NCBI RefSeq assembly: GCF_036884655.1
Contig: NC_088340.1
Coordinates: 1,068,001 to 1,132,000 of the forward strand
Direction of reading: 5' to 3'
DNA: 64,000 nucleotides
Source of the DNA: Musa acuminata AAA Group
Lineage: Eukaryota; Streptophyta; Magnoliopsida; Zingiberales; Musaceae
Shown: positions 12,631-23,500 of the stretch, in pieces
How positions within the stretch are numbered: position 1 is the first letter of the stretch
Layout of the letters: each line of letters starts with the position of its first letter
Notes under the pieces: generated by a model
Seen by the model: the letters and a program-made list of their open reading frames with translations, nothing else
Database searches by the model: none
What the model was told of the DNA's origin: nothing
Translations under genes and position numbers: made by a program

Positions 12631-13489
12631 ATGGCGTTTGCAGTGTCAGATGAACTACTGGGCACGTTCGTCCCCATCGCCGTGTACTGGATCTACTCTG
12701 GAATCTATGTCTTGCTGGGTGATCTAGAGAAGTATCGGCTGCACACCAAGGCCGAGGAGAACGTGAAGAACATCGTCTCCAAATCGACCGTCATCAAAGG
12801 CGTCCTGGTTCAGCAGGCTTTCCAGATCTCTGTTTCCCTTCTCCTCTTCGCTGTAATCACTCCTCCCTTCCTTTCCCTTTCGAGCACAAATGGAGTTATT
12901 GTGTATGAAGTGCATCGATCAATCCTTAGCTCCGTGCATGCAGGTCATAAGCGACGGCAGCGGGATCGCCAAGCCACAACCCTCCTTCCTCGCCATCATC
13001 GTCCAATTCCTGGTCGCCATGTTCGTGCTCGATACATGGCAGTACTTCATGCACAGGTACATGCACATCAACAAGTTCCTGTACAAGCACATCCACTCCA
13101 AGCACCACACTCTCGTCGTCCCCTACGCCTTCGGAGCGCTCTTCAACCATCCACTGGAAGGCCTTCTGCTGGACACCGTCGGCGGAGCTCTCGCCTTCCT
13201 CGTCTCAGGCATGACACCCCGAACAGGCATCTTCTTCTTCTCCTTCGCCACCATCAAGACCGTCGACGACCACTGCGGGCTGTGGCTGCCGGGGAACCCT
13301 CTCCATGCGCTCTTCAGCAACAACAGCGCTTACCATGACGTCCACCACCAACTCTATGGCAGCAAGTACAACTTCTCGCAGCCGTTCTTCGTTATGTGGG
13401 ACAGGATTCTGGGCACCTACATGCCCTACTCGCTCGAGAAGAGGAAGGAGGGAGGGTTGGAAGCTCGACCAATCAAACACAAGAGCTGA
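12631..13489 (+). CDS. SBH1: Sphingoid base (sphinganine) C4-hydroxylase, SBH type
   Basis: Two exons, 12631-12852 and 12944-13489, are separated by a 91-bp GT-AG intron. They encode 255 residues, close to the 258 of Arabidopsis SBH1. The protein starts MAFAVSDELLGTFVPI and has several membrane segments. It carries the three histidine boxes of the ER fatty acid hydroxylase/sterol desaturase family: HRYMH (about 111-115), HSKHH (about 125-129) and HDVHH (about 205-209). The block FFSFATIKTVDDHCGLWLPGN is almost invariant in SBH proteins. The enzyme puts the C4 hydroxyl on dihydrosphingosine to make phytosphingosine in the ER membrane. An in-frame TTG-initiated extension upstream is not supported by the family. 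I cannot separate SBH1 from SBH2. Confidence 0.95.
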
Positions 13490-13985
13490 GAAATTGTTTC
13501 TTGTTTTCTCACAACAGACGGCAAATAATCGATGTTTCTTATGATACTTTAGTTGAATTCCCAATCACATTGTAATACGCTTACAATTGCTCACAGAAAT
13601 TTTCTCTCTTTTGGTCTTATATTGATCTCAATCAGCCGCCCATGCGAGACTAAGAACCGCAGCAGCGTTGTGGCTGCCATTGATTCAAGCTGAATCATCT
13701 GCCACATTGTCCCGTACGTGGCGTAATTCTACTGGTCAACCTCATTGTGGATACCACTAAAGAGTTGGTGCGCACCGCAGTATCAGTGTTATGATTGGTT
13801 GTTTCCGAAGAACCGTAACCTGAGTCGTTCGCGGAATCGACTCGTCGAAAGCAACGGCCGCGGGGACGAACGGATCGGGTCGCGTTTACCAACATCCGCA
13901 CCCGCGACTATCTCCGATTACCTTCACCTTGCGTAGTCTAACCTCCGACCGTCTCCCGCTAAATCTTTTGTCCTGTTTCACCCTC
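13490..13985. other. 3' flank of SBH and spacer
   Basis: Likely 3' UTR followed by GC-balanced spacer DNA. Short open frames on both strands resemble nothing known. Confidence 0.4.
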
Positions 13986-13989
13986 TCGG

Positions 13990-15637
13990 ATGTTTAAATC
14001 GAGGTAAATTTAGGGAGGGTGACGAGATCTTACAATTTAGACGGCCACACTGCCGATTTCTCTTTAGGTCTCGAGGCCCGCCGGTGACTCTCTCTCTCTC
14101 TCTCTCCTTCGACGCTTTCGGAATCGGGGTTAGGGTTTTAGTGGGGTGAGTCCATGGACTTGGGGAGCGGCAGAGGAGCATAAGTCGGAGGTGGAGGAGG
14201 AGGCCTCCGATCACATCGATGGCGAGCTCGTGCTCTCCATCGAGATGGTAACGAGCTTTCCATTCTCCTTTGCTTTCGGACATGATTTTGTTTTACTACT
14301 TGATCCAAAGATTCTATCGCATTTCGCTTAATCTAATGGTGTTAGCATAAGACTGCTGGAAACCTGAGCTGATTCTTCTTGATTGTGGATGGAAGTCGTC
14401 GGTTCGTTAATGGAAAGTGTTATTCTTTGTCGTCTCGTTTGTTCTATCGTCTTCTATCTTGACAGACATATTCCTTCTTTGACAATGGGACAACTACCAT
14501 AATTGGTACAATAACAAAGTGGAAGGAGGGAGTGGTAAGGGCATTCTGGAGTTATCTTTCTGGATTACTTCTTCCCTTGTTGTGTCTTATAGTTCTGCCT
14601 GTTTTATTTTAAGAATATTGCAAGTGGTGTTGCTCACAAAAAAAGGAAGGGGGTAAGAGACCCTTAGCTGTAGAAAGGTTAGTTTTGTGCCTCAGTATCT
14701 TGTATGTTAGTCCATTGGAATATCATGCTACTTATATCAACTAATTTGTTATTGGTTTAGTTGCTAAGTTTCTTTCCCAGTAATTGGGCATGCAACCAAT
14801 TTGCACATCTTGTAAGACACTTATACATTGCACATCTTGTTTGCCATCATTCCATGATGCAGATATGTTTTTGTTCGATAGTTAATTAACTTGAACAAAA
14901 AGGGTTGTGTACATAGTGTTGTTGCTTGAATACAAGCAGTATCTTATTTCGGGTAAGTAGCTTAACATGGAACAAAGCATAGTTCTTGATAAGCTACTGA
15001 TGTACTTGGTGCTACCACAATCCATTAACATAGTGAGCATGTGCTCTGATAAATGATTTGGTTGGATTTATTTTGTTCTTATCATCTTCACACTTTCTAA
15101 TTCAACATGTAAAGATAGTTAGTTATCCGCTCTGGTTTTTTTGATAATTGCTTATGATCTTGTCAGTTTTTTACTTTTGGGATTTACTTATCCACTCTCC
15201 CATTTTGTGAAGCAGTTTCTATGCCTGGTTCACTGAAACCCAACAGAAAAAACTTTCAGAGGGGTTCTTTGATGTGGTGAATTTTCAGCAATTGTCATAG
15301 ACTCAATCATTTGCTTGTTTCATGAAATGAAATTTTTATTGAGGCATGGCTATATGAAATTATCACAACAATTTTTCTTCTTGTATACATGCAGGTGGCT
15401 GGGATTATAAAAGAAAATTTATGATCTGATCCCTTGAAATGCTTCAACGATGTTAGTCTTGTTTCTTAAATTCTCTTCTTTTCCATCATATTATTATCTC
15501 TTAACATTCTACAGCTACTGCTTTTACTTGGCATCATGAAAAACAGGGGAAAGAAAGACAAACCATGCAATGGCTAGCCACATTTGTTGGTGCAGGAAGC
15601 TGATGAGGAAGATTTTGATGTAGATGAAAATGATGAG
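13990..15637 (+). CDS. Unrecognised multi-exon gene or relic, start unresolved
   Basis: Three exon-like blocks are in one reading frame with good splice sites. Block A ends at 14247 (EASDHIDGELVLSIEM, donor GTAACG). Block B is 14466-14534 (begins TYSFFDNGTTTIIGTITK, acceptor GACAG, donor GTAAGG). Block C is 15596-15637 (EADEEDFDVDENDE, acceptor TGCAG, donor GTAGTT). All junctions are phase 0. Block A has no in-frame ATG: the obvious ATG at 14153 runs into a stop after nine codons in another frame. Either a 1-base frameshift has broken the gene, or a 14-base first exon at 13990-14003 (MFKS) splices to 14142, which also keeps phase. Later exons are not certain; an open stretch near 16190-16255 is a candidate. 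I do not recognise the family. Confidence 0.3.
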
Positions 15638-15639
15638 GT

Positions 15640-18600
15640 AGTTCTCCCTCCTGTGAACCATGGTATGGCTAGCCACATTTGATGCTTCAAATTTCTCTAT
15701 TTTGGAAAGCTTAATGGTTGCTGAACTATGGCTATCTACATTTAGATAAATGTTCTATACGAGGCATTTGACTACGAAGAAATTTTCTGATGGTAGGCTA
15801 TAGTTGCTTGATCTTCACTAATTATCAGCCACGATGATGATGCCGGTGTATGGTTAATGCTTATTGTCATGCTCTAGATCTAGAGGTTGTGATAATTTCG
15901 TCCTGATTCTTGTCTCGAGTGGATTACACCATAAGCTGGCTGATGGCACAAAGGCCACGAGTTTTTTTGAAATGAAATGCTTTTAAGTATATTGTTTTTG
16001 TCTATTCAAGCAATCAAGAAAATTCCTTTTTTCCTGCTAAAATCCTGGACAGCTGAACACATAGATACTATGAGTGACTAACACCATATCATGTTTCTTT
16101 GCTTGTGTAGGCATTTAGTTAAATTTGATGCAGATGAAGGGTTATCACTCATTTGCTTATTATGTTTGTTTATGTTGTTCTTTTACCACCACTGGATCAT
16201 AGATTCTTTGATGATCTATTTGCCATAGAGGAATGGAACTCGACAAGCCAAAAGGTGAAGGTGAACTTTGGCTGCTTAGATTTTATGAACGGCTGGAGAA
16301 GGGCCAGAACACATCTTTTGCATCGACCTTGTTCTTTTCCTTATCGAATCTAAATCTAAATTATTGCCTGGCCTAAACTAGTAAGTCTTTGGTCACCTCT
16401 CTATGCTAGCTTTTCTGTTTCTTCTCTTCTGTAGATCACTTTGGTGATACCAAGATATTCTTGATCTGTTACACTCTTCTTATTATGGTGATCAACTTCT
16501 TCGTGGCCGATTCCAATACATTCCTCTTCTTAACCTGTTTCGCACGTGCATAGATTATTACTACAGCCCTTTTCCATGTGAAGAACTACTACGCCAATGG
16601 GGTACGTTTCGGCTCCCTTTTCTATGTTCAACTAATGTAGGGGGCAAGGGGTATTGTCTGCTTCTTCATGCATAATTTCATCCTCATGATTCTGATCCAA
16701 CCTGACTTCAATCTACGAAGCGTCCCCTTTGGATAAAAGAAGAATGTGGAGTCGTGTGGTCTTTGGAGGCTAACTTTTTCCTTTTCTTTCTCTGCAGAAG
16801 AAGAAGAGAACGTGAAGTCTCAGAACTCTCATCAGCTCATAAATCAGACCATTTGGTGCACATCCAGGTCATGTCTCTCCTCCATGCCCCAAACTCGTCC
16901 TCTTCACACCTCGTACATCGTGCGTACGGCCAACCGATCCATGAAGGGCGTCACCGATCGATTCATTGATGCAGAGACAAGCCGACCGTGACACAGAGAA
17001 AGCGCACCAGCATCGTCACCGTGACGACCCATGGCACAGCCTGCTGTACATTGTACTTCGTTCGAAGTATTCTGAGGTCTTGCTGTTCAAACGTACGGGG
17101 CTGCAAAGTCAGAGATGACACCATCCACCGTACCATGTGGATCTACCAGAAGACATTCCATGGAAAAAGATGTCTTTCTATGTACCATTAGAATGAACAG
17201 AATCATGGAAGCTACTTTGTGCTCTCTTTTTCTTGGCTTACTTAGGATGGTCAAATGGCCTACTCAAGACTGCTTTGTGCTCTCGTTGGGGGCAAAAGAT
17301 AGCATTTAGAGTTCCCGATTAGAAGGGGTTTCTGATGCTAGACATCAAATGCGAGCTGATGAAGGTATTTGTGTGTCTTCCAGGAACATGGTTTGTGCAT
17401 TTTTGCTAGTTATTAGCCAGATGTAAACTAAATCAAGTGGATCTTCTAATCCTTCTTTACCATGTATTTCTATTTCCACCAATAATCTTAAAGATTTGAT
17501 TCCTAATTGCATATCCGATTTGCTAATTGCTCTGCTATCATTTCGAGTCTGCAGATGGCTCATCAGGCAGAAAAATAAAGTTGATCCAGGAAAGTCCAAC
17601 AAGAGCAGGATGAGGCAAGAAGAATTGCTTCTCACCTCTGTGGAACCATGTGAAATGAAGCACAAATTATGGATGAAAAATAAGATACATATGCACAGGA
17701 CAAAAAATAAAGCTTAAGATCACAAGATCACAGCATGTTGTTCATCATTTAAGGATATAGAAAGGAATACCAGCAACAACCCATTACTTCATCTTTTCGA
17801 TCGATCTCTAAGAATAATTAGCACCAATTTTCCAGTCATAAAAAGCCTAGATCCCGAGACCACATATCGATCGGCAAAAACAAGACAGGTAAAAGGGTCC
17901 TGAATGCAACCATCTCAATCTAAGATAAAATGCACTTACTACCAGATGAGATTCTGGCCAAAGGACAAACTCAGTTGCTTAAGTATATCATATTAGGCAA
18001 GTATGATCGCTGATTCTTCGTGATAAAGCAGAGCAATAAACTAACAGAAAATAAATTGACAAAGATCAGCAGCTCATTAACATACTTTTGATCAGATACC
18101 TACAACAGATGTAACTTACTAGCATTCGATTAAAGGATAAATGTTGACAGATCAAATTAATCACAGAGTTCAAAATGAAGATCAATTATGCTGAAAGGTT
18201 AGCAGTTTAAAATTCAATAAAAACAGTACCAGAAATCACAATAATTAAATCCCATAAGAACTCTGTTACTTCCGTCAACGCAAAATCAATCAGTTTGAAC
18301 CATTAAAGGATGCTACGTGAAATATAAAAATGAAATCGGCCTAGGATCACAAGTAATCAATAGACATAACTGCATTGAATTATTGACTAACAGTGTCCTG
18401 CAAGCTCCTATCTCTCAGAGTTGCATAAATAGCTTCGGATCAAAATAAATGAAAGGGGTGAAAAAGAATGACAAAGACCAAGGATTACAGAGATAATAGA
18501 GCTATGTTGTGCCATCAATTCGGTTGAATGTTCAGAGAAGGCAGAATTAGTATTTTTCGTGCATCCTTCCTGCAAGAAAGTAAATACACCTTGCTATAGA
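15640..18600. other. Possible later exons of the unknown gene, then intergenic DNA
   Basis: An open stretch at about 16190-16255 (reads RFFDDLFAIEEWNSTSQK, then GTGAAG) looks exon-like but cannot be tied to a family. The rest, including short open frames around 16750-17700 on both strands, shows nothing I recognise. The end nearest 18600 is the 3' flank of the F-box/kelch gene. Confidence 0.35.
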
Positions 18601-18609
18601 TTACAGGAT

Positions 18610-19917
18610 TCAGCAACTCATCACGGCACAGTTGAAAACAAAGCTCCCTGAATGCTTGCTAGCAATAATGTTCCACTCTGGTGGCCCTCCATTTGGAACC
18701 CAAGAATTTAGCTCAATCATTCCTCCATGAGTTCCTCGCTGCCCACCAATTACGATAAGCCGCTCACCACAGGCTCGGAATGCAAGGCCCCAACCATTCA
18801 TCGAGACAAACCTCTCGGGCAACTTTCCCAATGTTGCCCATGTATTATTCTCCTTATTGTACTTCATCACCTCCTTATCAGCATAATGAGCTGCGTAAAG
18901 CTCGTTATTCACCACAGCCACAAGCGGGGGTGCACCATTCGCACCATTGAGACCAGAAGACATGTTTGGAATTAACCTCCATGAGCGTCGAGCCAAGTCA
19001 TACTCTTCCCCACATGTCAACACCTCATTATCACTTGTCATTCCACCAATGACATAAAACTTTCCATCCATGAAAGCCCCCGAACACATCTTCCGTGCTC
19101 TATTCATAGGAGGCAGGGTCTCCCACATCTGAGTCTCAGAATTGTACAGCTCTGCAGAGCTCAGAATATTGCGACCATGGGTACCTCCGGCTATGATAGC
19201 TTTCCCTCCGAGACTAGCAGATCCAAACAGACATCGAGGTGAATTCATTACCACTCCAGGGGACCAAGAGTTTGTCAAAATGCTGTATCTCAGCACAACG
19301 TAGGAATTAAACTCCTGGCCAAAAACAAGTAGTTCAGTGCCGACTGCGAGTGACTCCTTATCTGAGAAAGTAAAGCTTTCGGTAGGACTGGGGGGCATCC
19401 TAGGGACCATAATCCAGTGTCTTTGGTAGGGATCATATGCCTCCCATTGAGGGGCATTGCATGAGAAATAGACCCAGTGTTCGGCGATCCCCAGGTGCCG
19501 TCGAAGCCGATAGACCTCCCCGCTTCGAATCATCGTGCGGAAGTCACGGTCGACGGATGCAGCCACACCATAATATGACCGTGAGAGTCGCACAAGACAG
19601 CTAATTTTTGCATCCCTGTGGAGCCGGTTGAAGTTGTTTGACTCCTCATCACTTCTATGACCATCAGAATTATCACCAAGAGGCCAATTCATCTCTTTGA
19701 GATCAAGGATGTCAGGTTGCTGCAGTGACTTCTTCCTCTTGCCTCGACCCTCTCGCTCTTCTTCTTCTTCTTCTTCTTCTCCCAAACCCTCGTCCACTAC
19801 ACGTTTCTTGCTGTTCGACAACTCGTGGAAATGGTGAGGCAAGTGATGCCAATTCGATTCCCGGTCAGAGGTGCTTTCAAACGTCCCGGAGATCAAATGA
19901 GGTCGGTCTTCCCACAT
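18610..19917 (-). CDS. SKIP11: F-box/kelch-repeat protein, SKIP11-like
   Basis: One uninterrupted coding exon of 435 residues. I chose the ATG at 19917 (MWEDRPHLISGTF); an in-frame TTG 24 bases upstream is not a likely start. A glutamate-rich, basic stretch (about residues 45-65) precedes a diverged F-box-like region (about 95-140: AKISCLVRLSRSYYG, then FRTMIRSGEVYRLRR). Kelch repeats follow, with the double-glycine motifs AGGTHGRN and VIGGMTSDN and the block MNRARKMCSGAFMDGKFYV. The C-terminal end FVFNCAVMSC is typical of SKIP11/At1g74510-type proteins. These act as substrate receptors of SCF ubiquitin ligases; the substrate here is unknown. A 5' UTR intron probably lies between a donor at 20549 (GTAAGT) and an acceptor at 19948, a pattern common in this family. 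Confidence 0.93.
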   Translation of the reverse strand: MWEDRPHLISGTFESTSDRESNWHHLPHHFHELSNSKKRVVDEGLGEEEEEEEEREGRGKRKKSLQQPDILDLKEMNWPLGDNSDGHRSDEESNNFNRLHRDAKISCLVRLSRSYYGVAASVDRDFRTMIRSGEVYRLRRHLGIAEHWVYFSCNAPQWEAYDPYQRHWIMVPRMPPSPTESFTFSDKESLAVGTELLVFGQEFNSYVVLRYSILTNSWSPGVVMNSPRCLFGSASLGGKAIIAGGTHGRNILSSAELYNSETQMWETLPPMNRARKMCSGAFMDGKFYVIGGMTSDNEVLTCGEEYDLARRSWRLIPNMSSGLNGANGAPPLVAVVNNELYAAHYADKEVMKYNKENNTWATLGKLPERFVSMNGWGLAFRACGERLIVIGGQRGTHGGMIELNSWVPNGGPPEWNIIASKHSGSFVFNCAVMSC

Positions 19918-20599
19918 ATGTCCAAATGCCAAACCAAACAAGAAACCCTAATTTCCAACAAGGAACAACGTCGGACCCCTATTTACCCTTACAAGGTATA
20001 ATCCCAAACCTCAAACCGGAAAATAGATGAAAACCAAACCCCCCTCACGATGGAAAAAAAGAAGAAGAAGCAATCTTTCTGTATTTCTCTACCAAGATTT
20101 AGAATCCATGCCGAAACATGAACACACGGATCCTTATACAAGACAAAGCCAATAAAAATCAAATCTTTCGGTCGATTTCGAGATGCGACACGGGCAGAAA
20201 TCGAAGAAAAGCGCAACCTTCCAAGCTTGCTTATCAGGCAAATTTCACGAACGCTCCCTCGGAAGAGGAGAAACACAGAGAGAAGCAAAGGTCCCCAAGG
20301 ATCAAAGCATCAGAACCAAGAACCCTCGCCAAAATTTAACCACTAGAACAAAGAAAGATCCAACTAAAAAGATGCAAACTTTACTCACTAATCTAATCCC
20401 CTGACATCAGACCCAGCAGAAAAATCCCATCTTTGACATCCCAGGACGGAGATCAAGCTCGGTTTCCGTTAAATGAAGGTAAAATTCACAGCAAGGAGGA
20501 AGGGAAGAGACGGCGATCTCGTAGAAGACAAGCAAAGACTGAAACTTACGATCAGATTTGGGGAGACGAAGCGGCTGAGGGATAGATAAAGAGGGGAAA

Positions 20600-23500
20600 G
20601 GAGGCCCCTATTGGGAACTGATCTACTCTGTCAACTCTTCCCAGAATGACCACTCCAACCTTCTTCCCTTCTTTCCCTTGTTTATTCACACTCTCCCTTC
20701 TTCCCTTCCCCCACACCCCATCTGCCCTTTTTATTTCCCCCATCCTTTTTTTCTTTGATTAAATTGTTGGATTTATTGTCCCCAAAAAGACATTTTGATT
20801 TATTCCAAATGGACCCATTCGAGCTAATATATTTGTTCTCTTTTATGATTGGAAAAAAATGATGAGAAACCATGCTACATCATATTTGAGAAACTGAATC
20901 TTTTTAGTAGCATATCAATACTTTTTTGTGTCAGACATGATTAATCCTTCAGCTATGCAGGAACACAGCTCGGTAGGTCCTCCTCTCCCCCTATCGCTGC
21001 TCCAGTTTGCCTTGTTCGAGATGAAACCAAGCAAAATTTACAGTTGGGAAGGATCCGTCTCTCTCCAAAAATGATATCAAAATCACGGCTTTCCTTTTCA
21101 CTTAAGCAAAGCTCGTCTCTGCTTTTCCATCTCTCTCCGAACGCATGATGTTACATCTCTAATGCAAGATGAGGCTGTTCCACTGAATCCTGTGGCTGGA
21201 TGCAGATTAAAAGTGAGCTAAAGCGAGGAAAGATGACCCTTATCTCCTGTAACTGAATCAACTTCCTGTCATGTCTCCATCGCCAACTCCACTTGCTCCA
21301 CTGGAAACAGAGAGTAGTGGAACAGTGTTGAAGCATCGCATGCCATTGTTGTTGCCCAGCTAAAAAGCTTAGTTTATCACCATTCATGGCTTTTATATAC
21401 ATACATGTATGCATGAATCTGAATTCGGTGACGGCTTTTGTGCAGCTAAGAGTGGTACGAAATCCAGCCGTCCACGGTGGGCCTAATCCGACGGAGACAG
21501 CCCACCTGGGCCCAGCGCTGCTGGACTTTATGGTGGCGGGGCCCACGTTTGGGTGAGTGGGGCGTGTCCCAATCCCTCGAGAAGGGTAATTTGGACGGCG
21601 TACGACGGCGTTGTCCCCGAATCGAAACGGGGGATCGTGTCCAAGCGTGACAGTTGGACGGCGGACGTCGCTCCAAATGAGTCGCAACGGGAAGCACTGT
21701 AATCTTCGTGCGGATGCATTATCATAATAGACAAAAAGGATTCCCGTATCGTTTAAGCACGTCATTTGGGATGAGAGATGGTTTGATTCAACTTAAATTT
21801 ACGGCGATGAGTAGATTTAGTTGGTCGACTATCCGAAGAATTAAGATAATATATTTCTTTTCACGTTTTGATAGGTTCGATTTGTTTAAGTTCAAGTGGG
21901 AACGAAAAGAAAGTCGATTGATAAGACATCACTTGTGTCGATCAAAGTAATTTTGATTAGGGGGTAAAAGTAATTTTGATTCTTATAATGCTGCATTGCA
22001 TTGATTCCTCTAAGATATTGATAAAAATTAAGACTTTATAAATGGATTCAAGACAAATGATGTTGATGGTCACTTGACTTTCTTTTTCTTTTCTTTCTTT
22101 TTGTTTCGTGCTATAAATAATTTGTAGTTGACATGTAAAATAACATAGAATTTTCTCTTGAATTCTATGTTAGGAAAGTAATTTAAATTTAATTTATATT
22201 TGAAGTTAAACTCATGTGGAAATACGAAAAGTTTGAATTTCTTTATTATATTTAATTTGAGCATTCGTCTCCTAAATCATAAAGAAATAATCTCACTGTT
22301 GTACTAAGAATCATCCTCATAATGCATAGTAAAATGATTAGAATAACTTTATTTTCACGTGTCATTGGCTAATTTTGATCGATAATTTTTTCAAGCATAT
22401 TCGAACTTGTGGGCAGCATGACTAACGATGGTTCATCGTATTACTTAGTGGTTGCGATGTAATCTTTTTTTCGAGCTTGTAAAATATATTTTTATATTTT
22501 ATATTATACATAAATTGTTTATATAATTTTAAATTTATATTTTTGACAAAGTGACACCAACAAGTATTTGCTTTCACTAATCTATTTTTTTTTCCTTATA
22601 AGTTCTTAAGAGAGGGTATAAAGTTATAGGAAAATTGAGTAGATGAATATTATAAAGGAGCCGTATGAGTTAGAAAAAATCAATCAAGTCTCTAATAACT
22701 TGAGTGATAGATGATGTGAATCGACTTGTGGAATATTGATCATGGATATATGTTTTTTCTTATAGTCATGACTTAAGAAAGATACAAGAGGTTAGGACTC
22801 TAATTTTTTTTATTAATATTATTATTGAGGTTAGCAGCTTGCTCTCTAATATAAATGAGATATATTTAATAATGCTAGTCTTAGATCATCAAAGATGCAT
22901 CAGCACCTAAATCACACCATGAAAGAATAATTCCAAAAGCCAAAGCTTTTTTTTTTTTTTTGTCACTGAAAAAGTTAGCCTAGCAGAATAAAGAATAATA
23001 AAAAAAAGTGACATATATCTACAAGTTTAAATAAATCTGAGTGAGTTTGATTGAAGTCCTTGCTGTTTGTCTTGTTCAGACAGCCAGAGAACTCAGATCA
23101 AAGCAAGTCAAGGTGGAGACAAAATAAAACTACAAGTGGAAGTTACATAAGAAATGCACCTAAAGATGCATCAGCATCTACAATTATATGTATGGCCTAA
23201 AGAAACACAGTTCACATCTGAGTGAGTTTGACTGCAGTCCTCCTTGCTCTTTCTCTTGTTCAGACAACCATGTAACTCAGAACAAAGCAAGCCATGGTGG
23301 AGACAGAGTAGAGCTGCAAGTGGAAGGTAGAGAAGAATATGATCCTACTTGAATGCATCAACAGCTGTAATAAGTTTAGGTTCTCTTTCACCTGCAAGTG
23401 GAAGGTAGTGAATGTGATGAAAGATCACTTGCATGGAATAAGATTCTCTGCTCCCACACTAGTTTGGAAACTCTTAATCTGGCTGTCTTCATGGTAAAGC

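Noticed and set aside
12595..13338. Long plus frame reading past the SBH exon 1 donor
   Set aside because: It begins at TTG and runs through the intron into the wrong frame of exon 2; the spliced model fits the family.
21151..21765. 204-codon minus-strand open frame
   Set aside because: No recognisable domain, tryptophan/arginine-rich composition typical of chance frames in GC-rich DNA, and no splice partner.
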